This document shows positions 11,027-23,145 of a DNA stretch of 64,000 bases, piece by piece. The DNA is from Neoscytalidium dimidiatum (lineage: Eukaryota > Ascomycota > Dothideomycetes > Botryosphaeriales > Botryosphaeriaceae). Position 1 is the stretch's first letter. Each line of letters begins with the position of its first letter. The stretch spans positions 3,844,001 to 3,908,000 of the forward strand of contig CM074698.1 of assembly GCA_037367355.1 (NCBI GenBank). The letters are read 5' to 3'. The notes beneath the pieces were generated by a model, which did no database searches, had not been told where the DNA came from, and worked only from the letters and a program-made list of their open reading frames with translations. The position numbers and the translations under genes are program-made.

Positions 11027-14000
11027 ATTGGGCACCGGCTAAGATGCAGTTGGACGCAATGGAGGGCTAGACAGACTGGCTGCTAAAACTGCGCACAACG
11101 GGAGTGGAGGCGAGGTGAAGTAGCGCTGGCGAGCGAAAGAGGTTGGAATGCAAAAGCTGCACAGGGTAAGCGTGGGGTTTTATTTGTTTTGGGCTGGAGC
11201 TGGGCATTTGGGTTGAGAGTGAGACCGTCGCGCACAGAACAACTTTTCCAGAGCCAGTCCCGGGCAACAGCTCGCGCCTGCCGCCCACGGCCCGTCACAG
11301 GCTCGTTGCAGGGCAACTGGCGGCCAACCGCTGGTTCCTGCGCATAACGTGCACGATGGCAACACGCGCAGCTACGGACAACGTACCTATCCACTCGAGG
11401 CCCAATGGCGACGCAATTGGCCCGCAGCGACGCACCCGCGCAAGCAACAGCGAAGCGATGCGGGCGGAGGACGCGACACGGGAGCAAGGAAAGAGAAGAC
11501 AGCGAGGGCAGCGATGGATGACGGGGAGGAGATCAGTCACTCAGAAACCAGCTCGGCGAGTGAGGGGCAGCCGAAGACTTTAAAGGGCGGGTGCATATGA
11601 CGAGCGAGAGCAGAACTGGAGCTGGAGCTGGAGCTGGCCGCAGGCTGCTTGCTGGAGCATGACCTGCGCAGGCCCTATCGCTGCAGAGAGGCCCATTTTC
11701 CCACCCGTCGACCTTCGATCCCGCGTGCGATTAGCGCAATCAGCAGCCGTTCGAGCCAGCCATTCCCCAGCATCTCACCCTGCTCGGTGCGGCCCAGCTT
11801 GCACTATGCAGCATGCGTTCCCGGCCGCTGATGGCTGTAACAAACAAAGCCCTCAAAACGCGCCCGAACCGGCTAGCCGTTGCAGCGGCCGATCGCCTCA
11901 ATCTTCATCCACGCACTTGGCTGCACGTCCTCGGGCGCGACACCAGGCCCCATGCTGAGCCTGCAGCTGCACGCGCGTCGCAGAGGGACCGGTCAGACTC
12001 CAATCGCGGCAACTGGGTGGCAGCGACGCTGGGCCGCTCACTCGACGACGGGCAAAGGTCGAGGGAGAGCTGTTTCCCAACGGGCGCAAAACACACGGCA
12101 GCAGAACCAGGTTGATACAGGATCGCCAATGCGTAAAGTTCACAAAATACAGCTCTCCCCGCAGGAGCTTGGGCCTCATGGTCGCTAGCGCGCCACTCCA
12201 GTCCAAACGTCGGCCCATCATCTGACTGACCGAGCGAAAACGCGAGCTTTGTCATGCCCGGCGCCGTCAATGCGGCTGCGAGGCCTGACCCGGTCGCCGC
12301 TACCACGCCGGCCGCCATCAATTGTGCGCCGGTGAGGCAGCCAGCGCTCCGCACAGCGCGGACAGGCGAGGTTGCAGGATAGAAGAGGAGCGAAGCAGCA
12401 TGACGCTAGAGAGCTGTGCCCACCCCATCCCTGACGGCACGCGGATGCGACCCGCCAATCGCCTCAGCCCGTCCGCTGCTCCACTTGCGCGCCGTGTGCG
12501 GGGAATAGCGCCGCCGTTGTCACTCTACACGGCACGTACTCTTGCTTTTTCCCTTGCTCGCTTTGTCCGCGAAACACGACGATATCTGCCGCCAAAGCTC
12601 TGTCCACTGTGAAGGCCCTAGCTGCCACCAATCGAGCCATCCTCCAGCCTCTGAACGTCTGAACCCCGGTCTGGTTGTTAAGCTCACCACCTCGCCGGTT
12701 ACGCCAATTCGCGTCGTTTCATTTCCCATATCGGCACGTAACGTTCGGACGCGCTTTCGCAGATCGGCTATTTCCTCGACAAGTTTGCTGTGAGTACCTT
12801 GGAAGCACAGAGTAGTCACTGCTTGGCAGCAGCTCTGCCGCGAGTCGCCGACTAGCTCATCCCTTCACTCGCTCGCTATCTGGCCCGACCAGCACCACGC
12901 CTGCTTGCTGTGCACTTCGGCTGGCTTCTTGGAACCCTGAGGCTATGCGCCAAGCGACCCACGAGCGGCGAGAAGAATCAATGTGTGCGGTCCGGCTTTC
13001 TAACGTCTTATGGGTGGGTTGATGGTTCGTTTACCCTCCCACAGCTAAGCCGAACGGTGCGGAGAGTGGAGCGCGCACAAACCATGATCTGCGAGGGATC
13101 CTCCCGCGGTGCTCCACTTTCCACTTTGACCTTTCACTCCCACAGCGGAGCGCAACGAAGGCCAAGGCTCTCCCCTTGCACCTCAATCTGTCAAGCTCGT
13201 CACTCCTGCTGCCTTGGTGCAATTGAGGGTGCTCGATCGTAGGGCCAGAGCAGCCGCTTCGCTTCCTGCACTAGCGCCTTCATCTTACCATCCGTCGAAC
13301 CTGTTCCCGCCCGACACTGCGCCGTCTTGGCCAGCAACCTGTACCACGTCCCAAGACCTCACCAGCGTTTCTACCAGCGGAAATGAGGAATATTGAGTCA
13401 ATCCTCCTTGCACGCAAAACCCACTCTGCTGCCATGGTAAATTTCGACCTAATCGCCCGTGTCTTACAGCTCCACGAACCAGCAAGCGACAGCTCAGCAC
13501 GGTGCTTCGTAGTCGCCTACGCGTGCGACATCTCTCCAAGCCCTTTCTTGGCTGTTCTCTCCAGCTCCACTGGCCGTGCGTCGAGAGTAAGGGTACAAAT
13601 GAACAAATTTGCTCACTGTGCCAAGAACACCAAGACCACAACGCCTTGCTTCCGGCGGCACATCCGCCGCAGCCGCTCCGCTGGCTCTAACGAAAACAAT
13701 AACATCAGGGTTCACAGGAAGACTGGCCCGTGTACAAGAGTGCTTGCGTTCCAGAAGCTCTCTCTCGAAACCATCCAACCAGCGTACCAGAGCGCGTTCC
13801 CAAGCGCACTGCCACGGGAACACCCCTGGCGCCCTTGCGCGCACAGGGCTGATGGTGATGCAACAATTCTAGGCATCTTCGGCCAAGATGCAAGCAAGAT
13901 CTCGATAGATCCACTTGATTCGCTCCGCCCCACATGCAGGGCAACGCATACGAAGGCGCAGGTGCTGTGTAGTCTATTTATGCGCAGCTTTCTTGGTATC

Positions 14001-14150
14001 GCTCATGACAGCGTTCCCTCAACACCATGTCTCTCAACTATTCTTGACGTGCACTGATAACGCTCAGTCTCATGCATCTGACGCGTGTTCCTTATTTTTA
14101 GGGTTTCTTGCAGATACGCTGCGGGGAAAGCTTCCATGAAGCTAATGCCC
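11027..14150. other. Long upstream region of PMA1, gene-poor, GC-rich
   Basis: About 3.1 kb upstream of the PMA1 start holds no gene I can support. Many overlapping frames of 60-224 codons are open on both strands, as expected in GC-rich DNA, and none shows a domain, signal peptide or consistent splice pattern. The first part must contain the PMA1 promoter and 5' leader. A short imperfect GGAGCT hexamer repeat lies at 11614-11637. Confidence 0.5.
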
Positions 14151-17100
14151 CCCCTGTTCTAGAAAAAAAAATTAAATTCCATCCATCTACGATTTGGTGC
14201 CATACCGGGCATAGTAGCAATGCGTATCACTGAAAGGTAAGTTTTTGACACGATTGCTGGCCGCAACACGCATTTTTTTTCACATCTCTTTACATATCTC
14301 TAAGATGCCCCAGAGTAGGTCAAGTCCCTTTCTTATGTGCCAATTAAGAAATTTCGTGTTATCGGCTAAGTGCCCTGCGCGTTTCGGAAACGAACCCTGG
14401 CGAGAGTCTTGTTGAAAGTGGTCGGAAAACGGACCGATGAATATAAGCTCATAAGCTTCATACTTATCACTGGCTTGCCGGGAAGACTGCTCCTCTTGGC
14501 GCTTATGGGAAGTAATGCGCTGGAAGATTGAGATATTTTATCCTAGAATAATTTGCAGGCTCTCAGAACGGCTCTTCTTCACCTTTACATCCGTACTTCA
14601 CAATAGCGCTCTCTATCTTTATGGCTATTATATATCCTCATATTCAGATCATGCGCTACGTAAATTACCTTTGACAATCCAAAATTCCCTGTGCTTGCTG
14701 GGTCTTTTATACCAACGTGTTGCTCTTGCAGTATTTTGACGCGCGTCAAGCCTTATTTTGAGAAGCTCGAGCGCGATTGAAAGTAGCTCATTCTATCAGC
14801 ATATCCGCTTTTACCAGAGAAGCCAACCTGACTTGGGGCTCCTGCTTGTTCCGTTGTAAGACCCCTGCAGTCACATAGTCTAACCATCAGAGGTATATAA
14901 TTTAAAAACATAGTACACCATCATAACGATCTTAAGATCACCGCCTTCTTTTTCATGGTACAACTACATTCATCGCCGCTTTCTTCATATGAGGCAGTTT
15001 TAGCCCGGATTTGAGCCTGTCCTGTGGCTGAAGTGCTCCCATCGGGTTTGCAGGATCGTGCTTTATTGAACCACCTCATCTCCGGTCTACCAACAGCGAT
15101 GAACCACTCTTCCAGCCTGCTAAAAGCCCCATGAGGATATCTTGTGCACGCACTCTAATGATGAAGGACATCAATACATGTATATAGTGTTTTAGAGACA
15201 TGCAGGACTTTGGCAGAACTACATATCATTCTGTCGAATCATTATATTTTGTCGTATCCGCTCACAGATGACAATGAGTCCCTTACTGATTGCTAGAGAA
15301 ATAAAGCAAACCATCCCGACTCTAAGGTCTCTAATCGATTATCAGCCTTCTTACAAGCTTTGACTCTACTGGAAATACACAAGGCTAGTTAAAAAAAAAA
15401 AACGAAGAGAGGAGAAGAAAAAAAAGAAGTTATCAATCACGATCATGGCTGTTGTCCGAGCGCCTGTTGGAGCAAAAACTCGTATGCATCTGTATTCGTT
15501 GTCTGGCTCTTCCTTTGGAAGAGAGCGAAGGAGCTAAACTACCCAGCGGCGCTAGCGCCGCGCTAAGCGTACCTGCCATAACAGCGCCGGTCTTCCCATT
15601 CGTTAACTATTAACAAGCCACAGGACCAAACTTATCAGCTGCGTACATAGCTACTTACGAAGAGGGGCAACTATTTATTCATTAGTTAGTTTATTAAGTT
15701 ATAGGCCCTCTAGCTGCAGCAAGTAGATATATTACACGTATCGTGCAGGTCGAGTAGTTATCCTTTTCTTATGGGTCCTCGTGCCCCTCCGCAGAAAGGA
15801 ACATTCATTCGGGTTTGATTTCAAGGAATATATTTCATCATCTTTTGCATAGTGATCCTGCACTGAGAGCACAGAAAAGACCAAGCACAGGTTTTTTAAG
15901 GAAACGTTAAACTCAGAACTTGGGCGCTGCCGTCCGGAAGAAGTCTACTGGCCTTTACTGGAGTACAACACTTAAATTCTTATTCTTATTATCACCCACC
16001 CTCCACCGGAGACCCGAAATTCCAGCAAATTAGTAACTATAATTGACTTTATCCAGTAAGATGTAGCGCTGCCTAAAAGCTTACTTGATTACGATAGCCG
16101 TACTTTCAACATAGGCCTAACTTCACCCATGAGGAGGACATGACTATGAGGTGGCTGCCTTGATTTGGCCAAAGGCCAGTGCATGCAGCCTTCTTCTCCA
16201 ACACTCTCATAGCCCTCAGTAAACCCCGTCAGAGGCATTCAATCTGGAAGCATGTCTCCGAACCCACGTACTTGGCGTCTCAACATTTATTTATTTTAAA
16301 TTATTAGAAGGCGAATGTATCCTCCTCCACTTCGTTCACCTGACCTGGCAGGTACGTGGCGCTATGAGAAAAATCATTCACCCACGCCTCACCCCAACCA
16401 GATAAGAAAGGTAAATTCTCAAAAACCGCTCCGTGGTTCGAACACACAATCCTTCGCCAAATACGGATAATATATATCTTCCATAACAGTATTTTAGGAT
16501 TACTGCTACATTTCCAGCCACACTAAGATGACTTCAACGGCGCGATCTTAATGACATAACCAAACAGCCCCAGTACCCCCGAATCGATAATATACTCTGC
16601 GAAAATCACACCCAGACGTTCGAAGTTGCAAATCGATTGGTGCTTAACCGGATTTGGGTACCTGCATAGACCCTGATCTGCATACCCGGTGACAGGTGAA
16701 AGATTGGAGCGACGTGAGCTGAGGATATAGCTACATACAGTAATAAATCCACTCGTATCAGCACCAGTCCAATACCCTCCAATATGGGGATTTCACATTC
16801 GGTGACATGAAAAATGCTCGTTGTCCATTTTCTGCACCTCCCGACCAAACGCTGATACGTCGTCACTGTTTGATTTGTCCAGGTTCCGAGGCCCTATAGA
16901 GTTCCCGCAGGGATGTTTTGATGGGGTTTTGGCCTCATGCAGTATGTCTGATGCGCAAAGCCACCAGAGATAATCGGCGTACAACGTGCGGGCTTCTGGT
17001 CCAAAATACCTGGCTCGGCGAGGAAGCGGAGGGAAATTTTCCAGAGCCCCAGAGGAGCAGAGAGGACGCCGCTCTGCAGGTGAGACACGCAACTGTCAAA

Positions 17101-17950
17101 TGGAAAAATGCAGTGTCAGGAAGGTGAAGGCAATCTGAGTCCTATCTATCCTTTGTTTATCCCTACCAAAGTGCAAGCATAGAGGTAGGCAGATTGGGTC
17201 AAATATTAGCTGATAGCTTGGACAAGGAAAGCAAGGTGACGAGACACATATGAGTTGAAATTAGTCAGCTTCAATAGAGCAATCAATGCATCTGCATTAT
17301 TCACGCGTCAAGAGCTCTGCTCTATTTTATAAAAATTTCCCATCAATATAACCAATTAGCTACTATTACGGCACTAGACTAAGCTTCAACATCATTCCAA
17401 ATAAGACCCTAAGAACAGGTCGCAACGCGTGGAATCCTCACATCAAAGGTGCTTTCAGGAAAGAAGTGGGCACCAGAGCTTCGTACTCTCTTCCTTTCGG
17501 CCTAGCTTGAGTTAGCGCCTCGACCAATAAGACCAGAGCCCTATTGAGAAAGGTGGCGAATGGCAGTAGTTCTTGTCGGCGTTCCGCTACATCATCAAGT
17601 ACTGACAATGGCTATCTCATACAGAAAGTCATCGACTCTGGACATTTTAAAACTCTGAGAACTCAAAGTGGAATGACCGAGGCGAATAAGTCAGAAGGAA
17701 CTCCATATGGACGCAGTTGCAGTAGCCAGGTTTGAAACTATTTTACTATCGCGCCGGCCTCGTTAGCTCTGGATCTGACCACTGAAGTGTTGAACAGAGT
17801 GTTCTTAAAGAGGGCTCTAATTCGCCTTACCAGCCCGGACACGAGACACCTCGAGCTGTACCCTGCCGAACTTGCCATACCCTTAGACACAAGGCGGATA
17901 TTCACATCTCAGCAGCGCATAAATACCGCAGACCCAGCTCGACCAGACAC
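14151..17950. other. AT-richer, gene-free block
   Basis: About 3.8 kb is visibly richer in A and T than the flanks, with many TA steps and A/T runs (for example around 14160, 15390 and 15690). Almost no open frame exceeds 60 codons. Composition of this kind in ascomycetes often marks old transposon sequence mutated by RIP (C-to-T changes at CpA), but I could not find terminal repeats, a transposase or a reverse transcriptase frame. I therefore call only the composition, not an element. Confidence 0.5.
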
Positions 17951-18041
17951 ATAACAGTCCTTTCGACATGAATTCTGCTCAGAAGAATCTATCCTCCCTT
18001 TTGCTAACTTTGCCCTGTCATGGAAATGCAGCACTGTCTGG

Positions 18042-18227
18042 ATGGCCATTACGGAGTTTTTGATCTACTACTCCGGCTCTCGCTCCACGCAGTGTCAGAC
18101 ACCCTGCAAAATAGCCGGCGAAGAGTGTCAATTAGTGACGGCGAGCAGCGTTCCCTTCGAATGTGGCTTCGCACTAACAGCACATCTTGTGACTTCCAGT
18201 ATACACAACCAGCGAGCATTGCTCTAG
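18042..18227 (+). CDS. Small Cys-containing hypothetical ORF (doubtful)
   Basis: This 61-codon frame starts ATGGCC and encodes MAITEFLIYYSG followed by a segment with four Cys (CQTPC, EEC, PFECGF). It sits about 120 bp downstream of a TATA-like CATAAATACC. There is no clear signal peptide, and an earlier ATG at 17968 opens a different, 31-codon frame. Frames of this length are expected by chance, and I report it only because small Cys-rich products are easily missed in fungi. I assign no function. Confidence 0.12.
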   Translation: MAITEFLIYYSGSRSTQCQTPCKIAGEECQLVTASSVPFECGFALTAHLVTSSIHNQRALL

Positions 18228-18302
18228 GTTGCGGGTAAGACTGAACTGAGCAAGGAAGCCGAGCCGCGAAGGCGAGACAGATAGTGACAGGGATCTTCCA
18301 CA

Positions 18303-18352
18303 GAGAGAAAAAGAGAGAGAGAGAGTGTGTGTGTATGTGTGTGTGTGTGTGC
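18303..18352. repeat. Compound (GA)n-(GT)n microsatellite
   Basis: An interrupted GA run (18303-18324) passes directly into a GT run (18325-18352, with single A and C interruptions). It lies in non-coding sequence. Confidence 0.9.
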
Positions 18353-19047
18353 GTGTTTGTGAAGGACACCGCCCGTGCACACCCCTGTCGGCGCAACAAC
18401 ACGGACAGTATGCCCGACGAACGATCGCAGCACCGACCGAAAAGCAACAAAAGGGAAAATAGGGAGAGAGAGGAAGAGGCGTCTTCAAATTCGCAACACA
18501 CGCGTCTCAACGCCCCCTTTCCCTGTTCAGGCACGAATAACGATCACCGGAAGGGCCCCACCGGGCCGCAACCCGCTATTGCGGCCAAGAATGTCCAAGA
18601 GGATTGGCAGGGTCTCAGATCCAATAGCACAGGTATTTACCCTGTGCATATCAACACATAAATAGTGAATCACACTGGAACAAAAGTGGTAATATGGATA
18701 AAATCAGGAGTAGAATGTACGCAAAGTGCTACGATAAGCCCGAGACAAGATGAAAACTGGATAAAACAAAAGGGTATCATCTTTTTTTCCTTCCCAGCTG
18801 CGACTGACCTGCATGTAAGAAGGATTCCTACCGTCAATCCTTCTACAACTTCCTTATTGGGGTAAATGCCGTCTCATATACTCTGACACACATAGCGGCT
18901 TTCATTGCCTTGCTGCCTAAAAATCCTCTACGTCCGAGCGGCTGTGGGAAAAAAGGTCAAAAGTTGAGTAAGGTTGAGTAAGCGGCTGAAATCCTTCCAA
19001 ACCCGCAGGGCACACGACATCACTCCCGAAAAAGGATTCACCGAAAC

Positions 19048-20378
19048 CTAAGCACCCCTCAGCGCCGCCTGCGCGTTTCTCGCACCTTGCACAGCAAGCG
19101 CGTCAGCAGCGGTGTTGCCCGGATCGTCGGCATGGCCCTTCAGCCAGGTGAAGATAGTTCTGGAGCCCAGCTTCTCGCGCTCCTCGATGCGCGCAACGAT
19201 TGCTTCAACGAGATCTTTGTTCTCGACCGGCTTCTTGGAGGCCGTCAGCCAGTTGTTCTTACGCCAATTCTTGTACCACACCGTCACGCAGTTGATGCCG
19301 TAGCTGCTGTCGGTGAATATCTCGGTGTTGTGCTGCAGCGGAGCGATATCGAGGGCGCGCTGGATGGCCGTAAGCTCGGCACGCTGGTTGGTCTGGCGGG
19401 GGCCGGCGAGGCCTTCGGAGACATTCCTTCGGGAAGGAGGTTAATAATCCGCTATTACGAGAGATCGACAGCGTTGTTCCTTACCTCTTGTCCAGTGGCC
19501 CGAAGAAGACGCCGACGCCGGCGACAGAGCCCTTCTTACCATTGCCCAATGAGCTGCCGTCGGTGTAGATCTTGAGTATGCCGCCCTTGGGGTCGCCGGT
19601 GGCCATCTTCTTGGTGGCGGACATCTGTTCCTTCGTCTTCCATTCGACCTTCCCTGTCTCGGGATTCAGCACAATACGTGGATCAAATCCGTCCTCTGCA
19701 CCCTCGGGCAGCGGACCGGTTCCGGGCTCCCACGGACCTGAATCAGCTTCCTCAGCTGTTGCGGACTTCTTTTGCTTCTTCGCCTGCGGCTCCTTCTTGC
19801 CGGCCGTAGTTGTCTCGGACTGCTCATCGGGGTCGATGGCGACACTGGAAGCAGATTCTCCCACCTGCTTGCCCTCCTTCACGAATGCTTCGGCCTCAGC
19901 GCGCGTGGGGAAAGCTTTATACTTGGGGCGCGTCCAGCCCGTCACCTGCTTCTGGGCCGAAGGCCAGTCTGTGTAGACGCCAGGGACGCGACCGCTTTGC
20001 ACAGCATAGAACTTCTCAGGATTCTCGTACGAGCCAAGGCCAGAGACGAACGCCTCAGCTTCGGCGGTGCTGGGAAAGGATTTGTCTGAGTGGCGGGGTT
20101 AAACGGGTTAGCAAACGAAGCCTGCGGTGAGTCTACAGGAAGAATGGGGTCAGGGCAAACGCACACAAGGCGCCCTTGAAGCCCTTAACTTGGGCCAGGC
20201 AATCATTCCAATTGCTGTAGACACCCGGCTGGCGTCCAACCTGCACAGCATAGAACTTGGGCTCGCCGGCGCGCTTCCTCTTGGTGCCGGACGAGGCGGT
20301 GCTCGTGGCAGTATTTGAGCGCACCTCCTCACGATCGCCTGCCAGCTTGAGAGCTGGTGAAGCTTTATCCTTGGCCAT
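19048..20378 (-). CDS. RNH1: Ribonuclease H1 with two hybrid-binding domains
   Basis: The model is complement(join(19048..19426,19485..20085,20165..20378)), 397 residues, with introns of 58 and 79 bp. The enzyme cleaves the RNA strand of RNA/DNA hybrids such as R-loops, in the nucleus and possibly in mitochondria. Two N-terminal hybrid-binding (Cauli_VI type) domains are seen: KFYAVQVGRQPGVYSNWNDC at about residue 41, ending YKSFPSTAEAEAF across the first intron, and a second copy KFYAVQSGRVPGVYTDW at about 96 ending YKAFPTRAEAEAF. A Lys/Ala-rich linker follows, then the catalytic domain with DEDD residues in IYTDGSS (Asp247), NQRAELTA, FTDSSYGI and GNTAADALA, plus the WLKGHADDPG handle. Two HBDs match yeast Rnh1. 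The start is the ATG at 20378. An upstream in-frame, ATG-less stretch is basic and amphipathic (see findings). Confidence 0.94.
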
Positions 20379-21685
20379 TGTTATGTTGAATTCGAGGTTG
20401 ATTCTAATATCTTTGTTGCGTCGTTGCGCGGCCTTTGCCTGCTCTAGGACTCTGAGAGAGTTCCGGAGCGCGTGCTCGTCGCTTGCCCAACCGAGTAGCT
20501 GCTTGAGTATGCGCTTGGATGGGGCTCTTCTCAGCGCGAGGCGGAGAAGCAAACCGGGGGAGTGAGTCTGGTGGCTGCGGTGCGGGACCGGACGCGTCGC
20601 GCGTTGGGTGCAGCCGAAGGTCCTGCGCGTGACGGGGGCGCCAGGGTTGGCGACAGAGATTTCGCAAGGGACGGAGCGGAGGAGAGCGAGTCGGGTGGAG
20701 CGAAGCAGTGGGGTTCACATTGCTGGCAGTGGTGAAAGAGCTTTGTTGGAGCAGCTTGTTGGCAGTCTTTGTCGCCGCTTCTTGCGCGGGGAACGTGTGC
20801 ACCTCGCGCTGAGCCCCACCGCGGCCGTGCAGTGGTCCTCTGTACTATGTAGCTTGGACCCTGTGAGAGAAACAGGCACCAAGGCAGAAATCAAGCTCTC
20901 GCTCAGATGCTACCACCCGGCCGATTACTGAGGCAGTAGGCTCAGCGACCACTCAGAACCAGCTGGGCAGCGGCTATCACGGAGGCCGAGGTGTTGTTGG
21001 CTTGGCACGAAGAGGAACCGCGTGCGGCACGCTGAGAGCAGTGGCCTGCGTCGATCCATTTCCCCGAACGAGCTTCTCCAACGCTTCTCTCACAACCTCA
21101 TCCACCAAATACTCTCGCTGGAATTCTTTGAGCGTTCCTATAGCAACCCCAGGTTCACCAGGTACGCTCTCTTCATCGCTTCTTCTGTGTCCACGTCCGT
21201 GTCCACTGCCGTTGCCGTCGCCGCCATCGCCGCCGCCGCCACCACCACGCCGTCCCGCAGTGCGACACGAGTGTGCCTCGTGGCAGCCGTCTCCACCGCC
21301 GTTGCTGGCGTCGGCCTATTTTGAGATCTAAAGGGCGCGGGTTTCGTCCAGGCGCACAAGACACATCCAAGACGGATACTGTCTGTTCGGACGGAGTTTT
21401 CAGGCATGTATGGAGACCCGGCTGCAACGGCGCCATATCGCGGAGGCTGATGAGCGCCAAAAAAAAAAATCAAAAAAGCATGACGTTCGATGTGGAGAAG
21501 CTGACTGTGGGTGTATCGCGACTCTAGCCTGAGAACAAGCCATTGTCACGGCACTCCTATAGCACGGACCTCCATAAGCCGTCTCTCTACGTGAAACTCG
21601 CACGACGGCCGTTCGTTGGGAGTCGGCGCTTCTCCACCGACGTTTGAACAGCAGACACGGCTCAACACCACAAATAGAAGCAGCC
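20379..21685. other. Divergent intergenic region RNase H1 / DUF202 gene
   Basis: This 1.3 kb interval separates two divergent genes and should hold both promoters. The first 174 bases continue the RNase H1 frame without a stop. The rest has only short overlapping frames and a GCC-rich patch near 21215-21260. I see no further gene. Confidence 0.5.
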
Positions 21686-22160
21686 ATGTTCGAGGTATGT
21701 CCGCCCGCGCCAGCGCGCCCTGACGCAGCAGGAACGCTCATGTACGACTGGGCAGGGTCGCCACGCCGCAGACAGGTACCGCCTGCGCCTCCACCGCGCG
21801 CGCTCCGTCATCCTGACTCCGGACGAGCTTGTCGAGATCCGCGCGGCGCAGAGAACCTTCGAGGGCGCTTACATCCGGACGGCGCTCGGCCAATTCTCAT
21901 TCGCGCTGGTGGTGCTCAAGATCTTCACCGCCGAGTTCTACTCGATCGGGGCGCTGTTCGCTGTGTACGGGGCAGGGGTGCTGTTCACCAGTCTGCTGCG
22001 GCGACAGCACGGCAACAAGCAGTTTTTCAGCGAGGTGGGCGAGGATGGGCTGCAGCGCAAGAAGTTTAGGACCAGCGGCAACGTGGTGTCGGTGCTCACG
22101 GCGCTATCGGTGGCAGCGTACGCGTCACTGCTGGTCTTGACATTGAAACTCTCGTCGTGA
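21686..22160 (+). CDS. DUF202 (YidH-type) small membrane protein
   Basis: The model is join(21686..21694,21756..22160), 137 residues. The first exon encodes only Met-Phe-Glu, followed by a 61 bp intron (GTATGT...GGGCAG). The frame then reads GRHAADRYRLRLHRARSVIL into the DUF202 core: DELVEIRAAQRTFEGAYIRT, FALVVLKIFTAEFYSIGALF (TM1, then TM2 through YGAGVLFTSLLRRQ) and a third segment, VVSVLTALSVAAYASLLVLT, near the end. DUF202 proteins are small three-TM membrane proteins. In fungi some sit in the vacuolar membrane, fused or linked to SPX/VTC-type phosphate systems, but this one is the stand-alone form and its role is unknown. A neighbouring acceptor (GACAG at 21771-21775) would break the frame, which is why I chose the earlier one. 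Confidence 0.82.
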
Positions 22161-23145
22161 ATCGGGGAGGTGGAAACTGGGGACGATGCTTTGGGCTTGT
22201 GCTGGCGAGGGCCGTCTTGAGCGGACCTGAGGGGCGGATTGTCCAGGTCTCAACCCTCAACAAACGCCGGAGCGGCTTGGCTCGGGCTCCCCCACGACTC
22301 CGCGACGGGCGCCAGCGCTGACAAGAATCTATCACGGAGCATGCTCAAACGGGCGGGGATCAGCCCGGCCGGCGTGCTATCAGGCAGCGCAGCGAGCAGC
22401 ACGGCGAGGGCGGGAGCGTGGGCGGATGATTGGTCGCAAGGCGGAGCTGCGGGCGCGGCGGAACAGCTTCCAGCGCACAGCCGCCTGCTTTCGGCGTGTT
22501 GCAAGCATAACGCGCGCGGACAAGAACGAGCCAGGCCAAGCCAAAGCATGCCACGCTCATTGCAGCGCCCGCGGTGCCTGGTGCGAGCTGCATATAGTGC
22601 GTGCTCTGTGCGAGCGCCAGTGAAGGCACCAGAGTGAGGCGGCCCGTCGCCCGTCGCACCTCGCCGTCACGATACAGTCAGTAGATATGTAAATCCCATC
22701 CGTCGTCGTCGTCGTCGTCGTCGTCGTCGACGTCGCTTTCGCCGCCATCCTGCTGCCCCGACGCCTGCTCGCCTGCCTTCCCGCTCGCACCGAGCACCGA
22801 GCACGCCTGCGCCTGCACCCTCCTCAACAACGCCGCTTTAATTCGCTGCCACCACCCTCTGCCTCTCGCCCAAGCACCCACCCACCTGCCACCCTCATCA
22901 GCACGCTCCCATCTACCGCCTCCCGACGGCCGCTCCCGACTGCTGCAGCCTCTGTGCAGACCTCTTTTTTTTTTCTCGCTTTCCAGCTTGCTTCGCTGCC
23001 CGCTCGGCTCCGCGACGCGCGCCGCGCCCTCGGCCAGCGTGCCAAACCAGCCAAACAGCAAACGAACTTGGCCTTAGTGAGGCTCAGCCTTACCCACCGC
23101 CACATCACTGCAGCTGCTTGACTCGCTCCTGCGCATCCTTGCGCC
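22161..23145. other. Upstream region of 6-phosphofructo-2-kinase gene
   Basis: About 1 kb lies between the DUF202 stop and the likely start of the next gene on the same strand. It includes a CGT trinucleotide repeat and C/T-rich runs (22740-23100) typical of fungal promoters and long 5' leaders. I see no coding sequence. Confidence 0.5.
22701..22733. repeat. (CGT)n trinucleotide microsatellite
   Basis: There are about nine CGT units followed by an imperfect end (CGACGTCG). It lies about 400 bp upstream of the presumed start of the 6PF2K gene. Confidence 0.92.

Larger units (their letters stand above)
17951..19047. other. Intergenic stretch before RNase H1 3' end
   Basis: This stretch holds a TATA-like CATAAATACC near 17918-17927 just outside its left edge, a small Cys-containing frame (listed separately), a mixed GA/GT microsatellite and the probable 3' untranslated region of RNase H1. 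I see nothing else supportable. Confidence 0.4.

Noticed and set aside
13383..14057. 224-codon plus-strand frame upstream of PMA1
   Set aside because: Long frames are open on both strands here. The translated sequence has no domain, repeat or splice support.
16425..16460. GGTTCGAAC, a B-box-like sequence near 16433, as a possible tRNA
   Set aside because: The flanking bases do not pair into a T-arm, and no acceptor stem, D-arm or anticodon loop can be drawn in either orientation.
14151..17950. AT-rich block as a named transposable element
   Set aside because: No terminal repeats, target-site duplication or transposase/reverse-transcriptase motif could be found by eye, so only the composition is reported.
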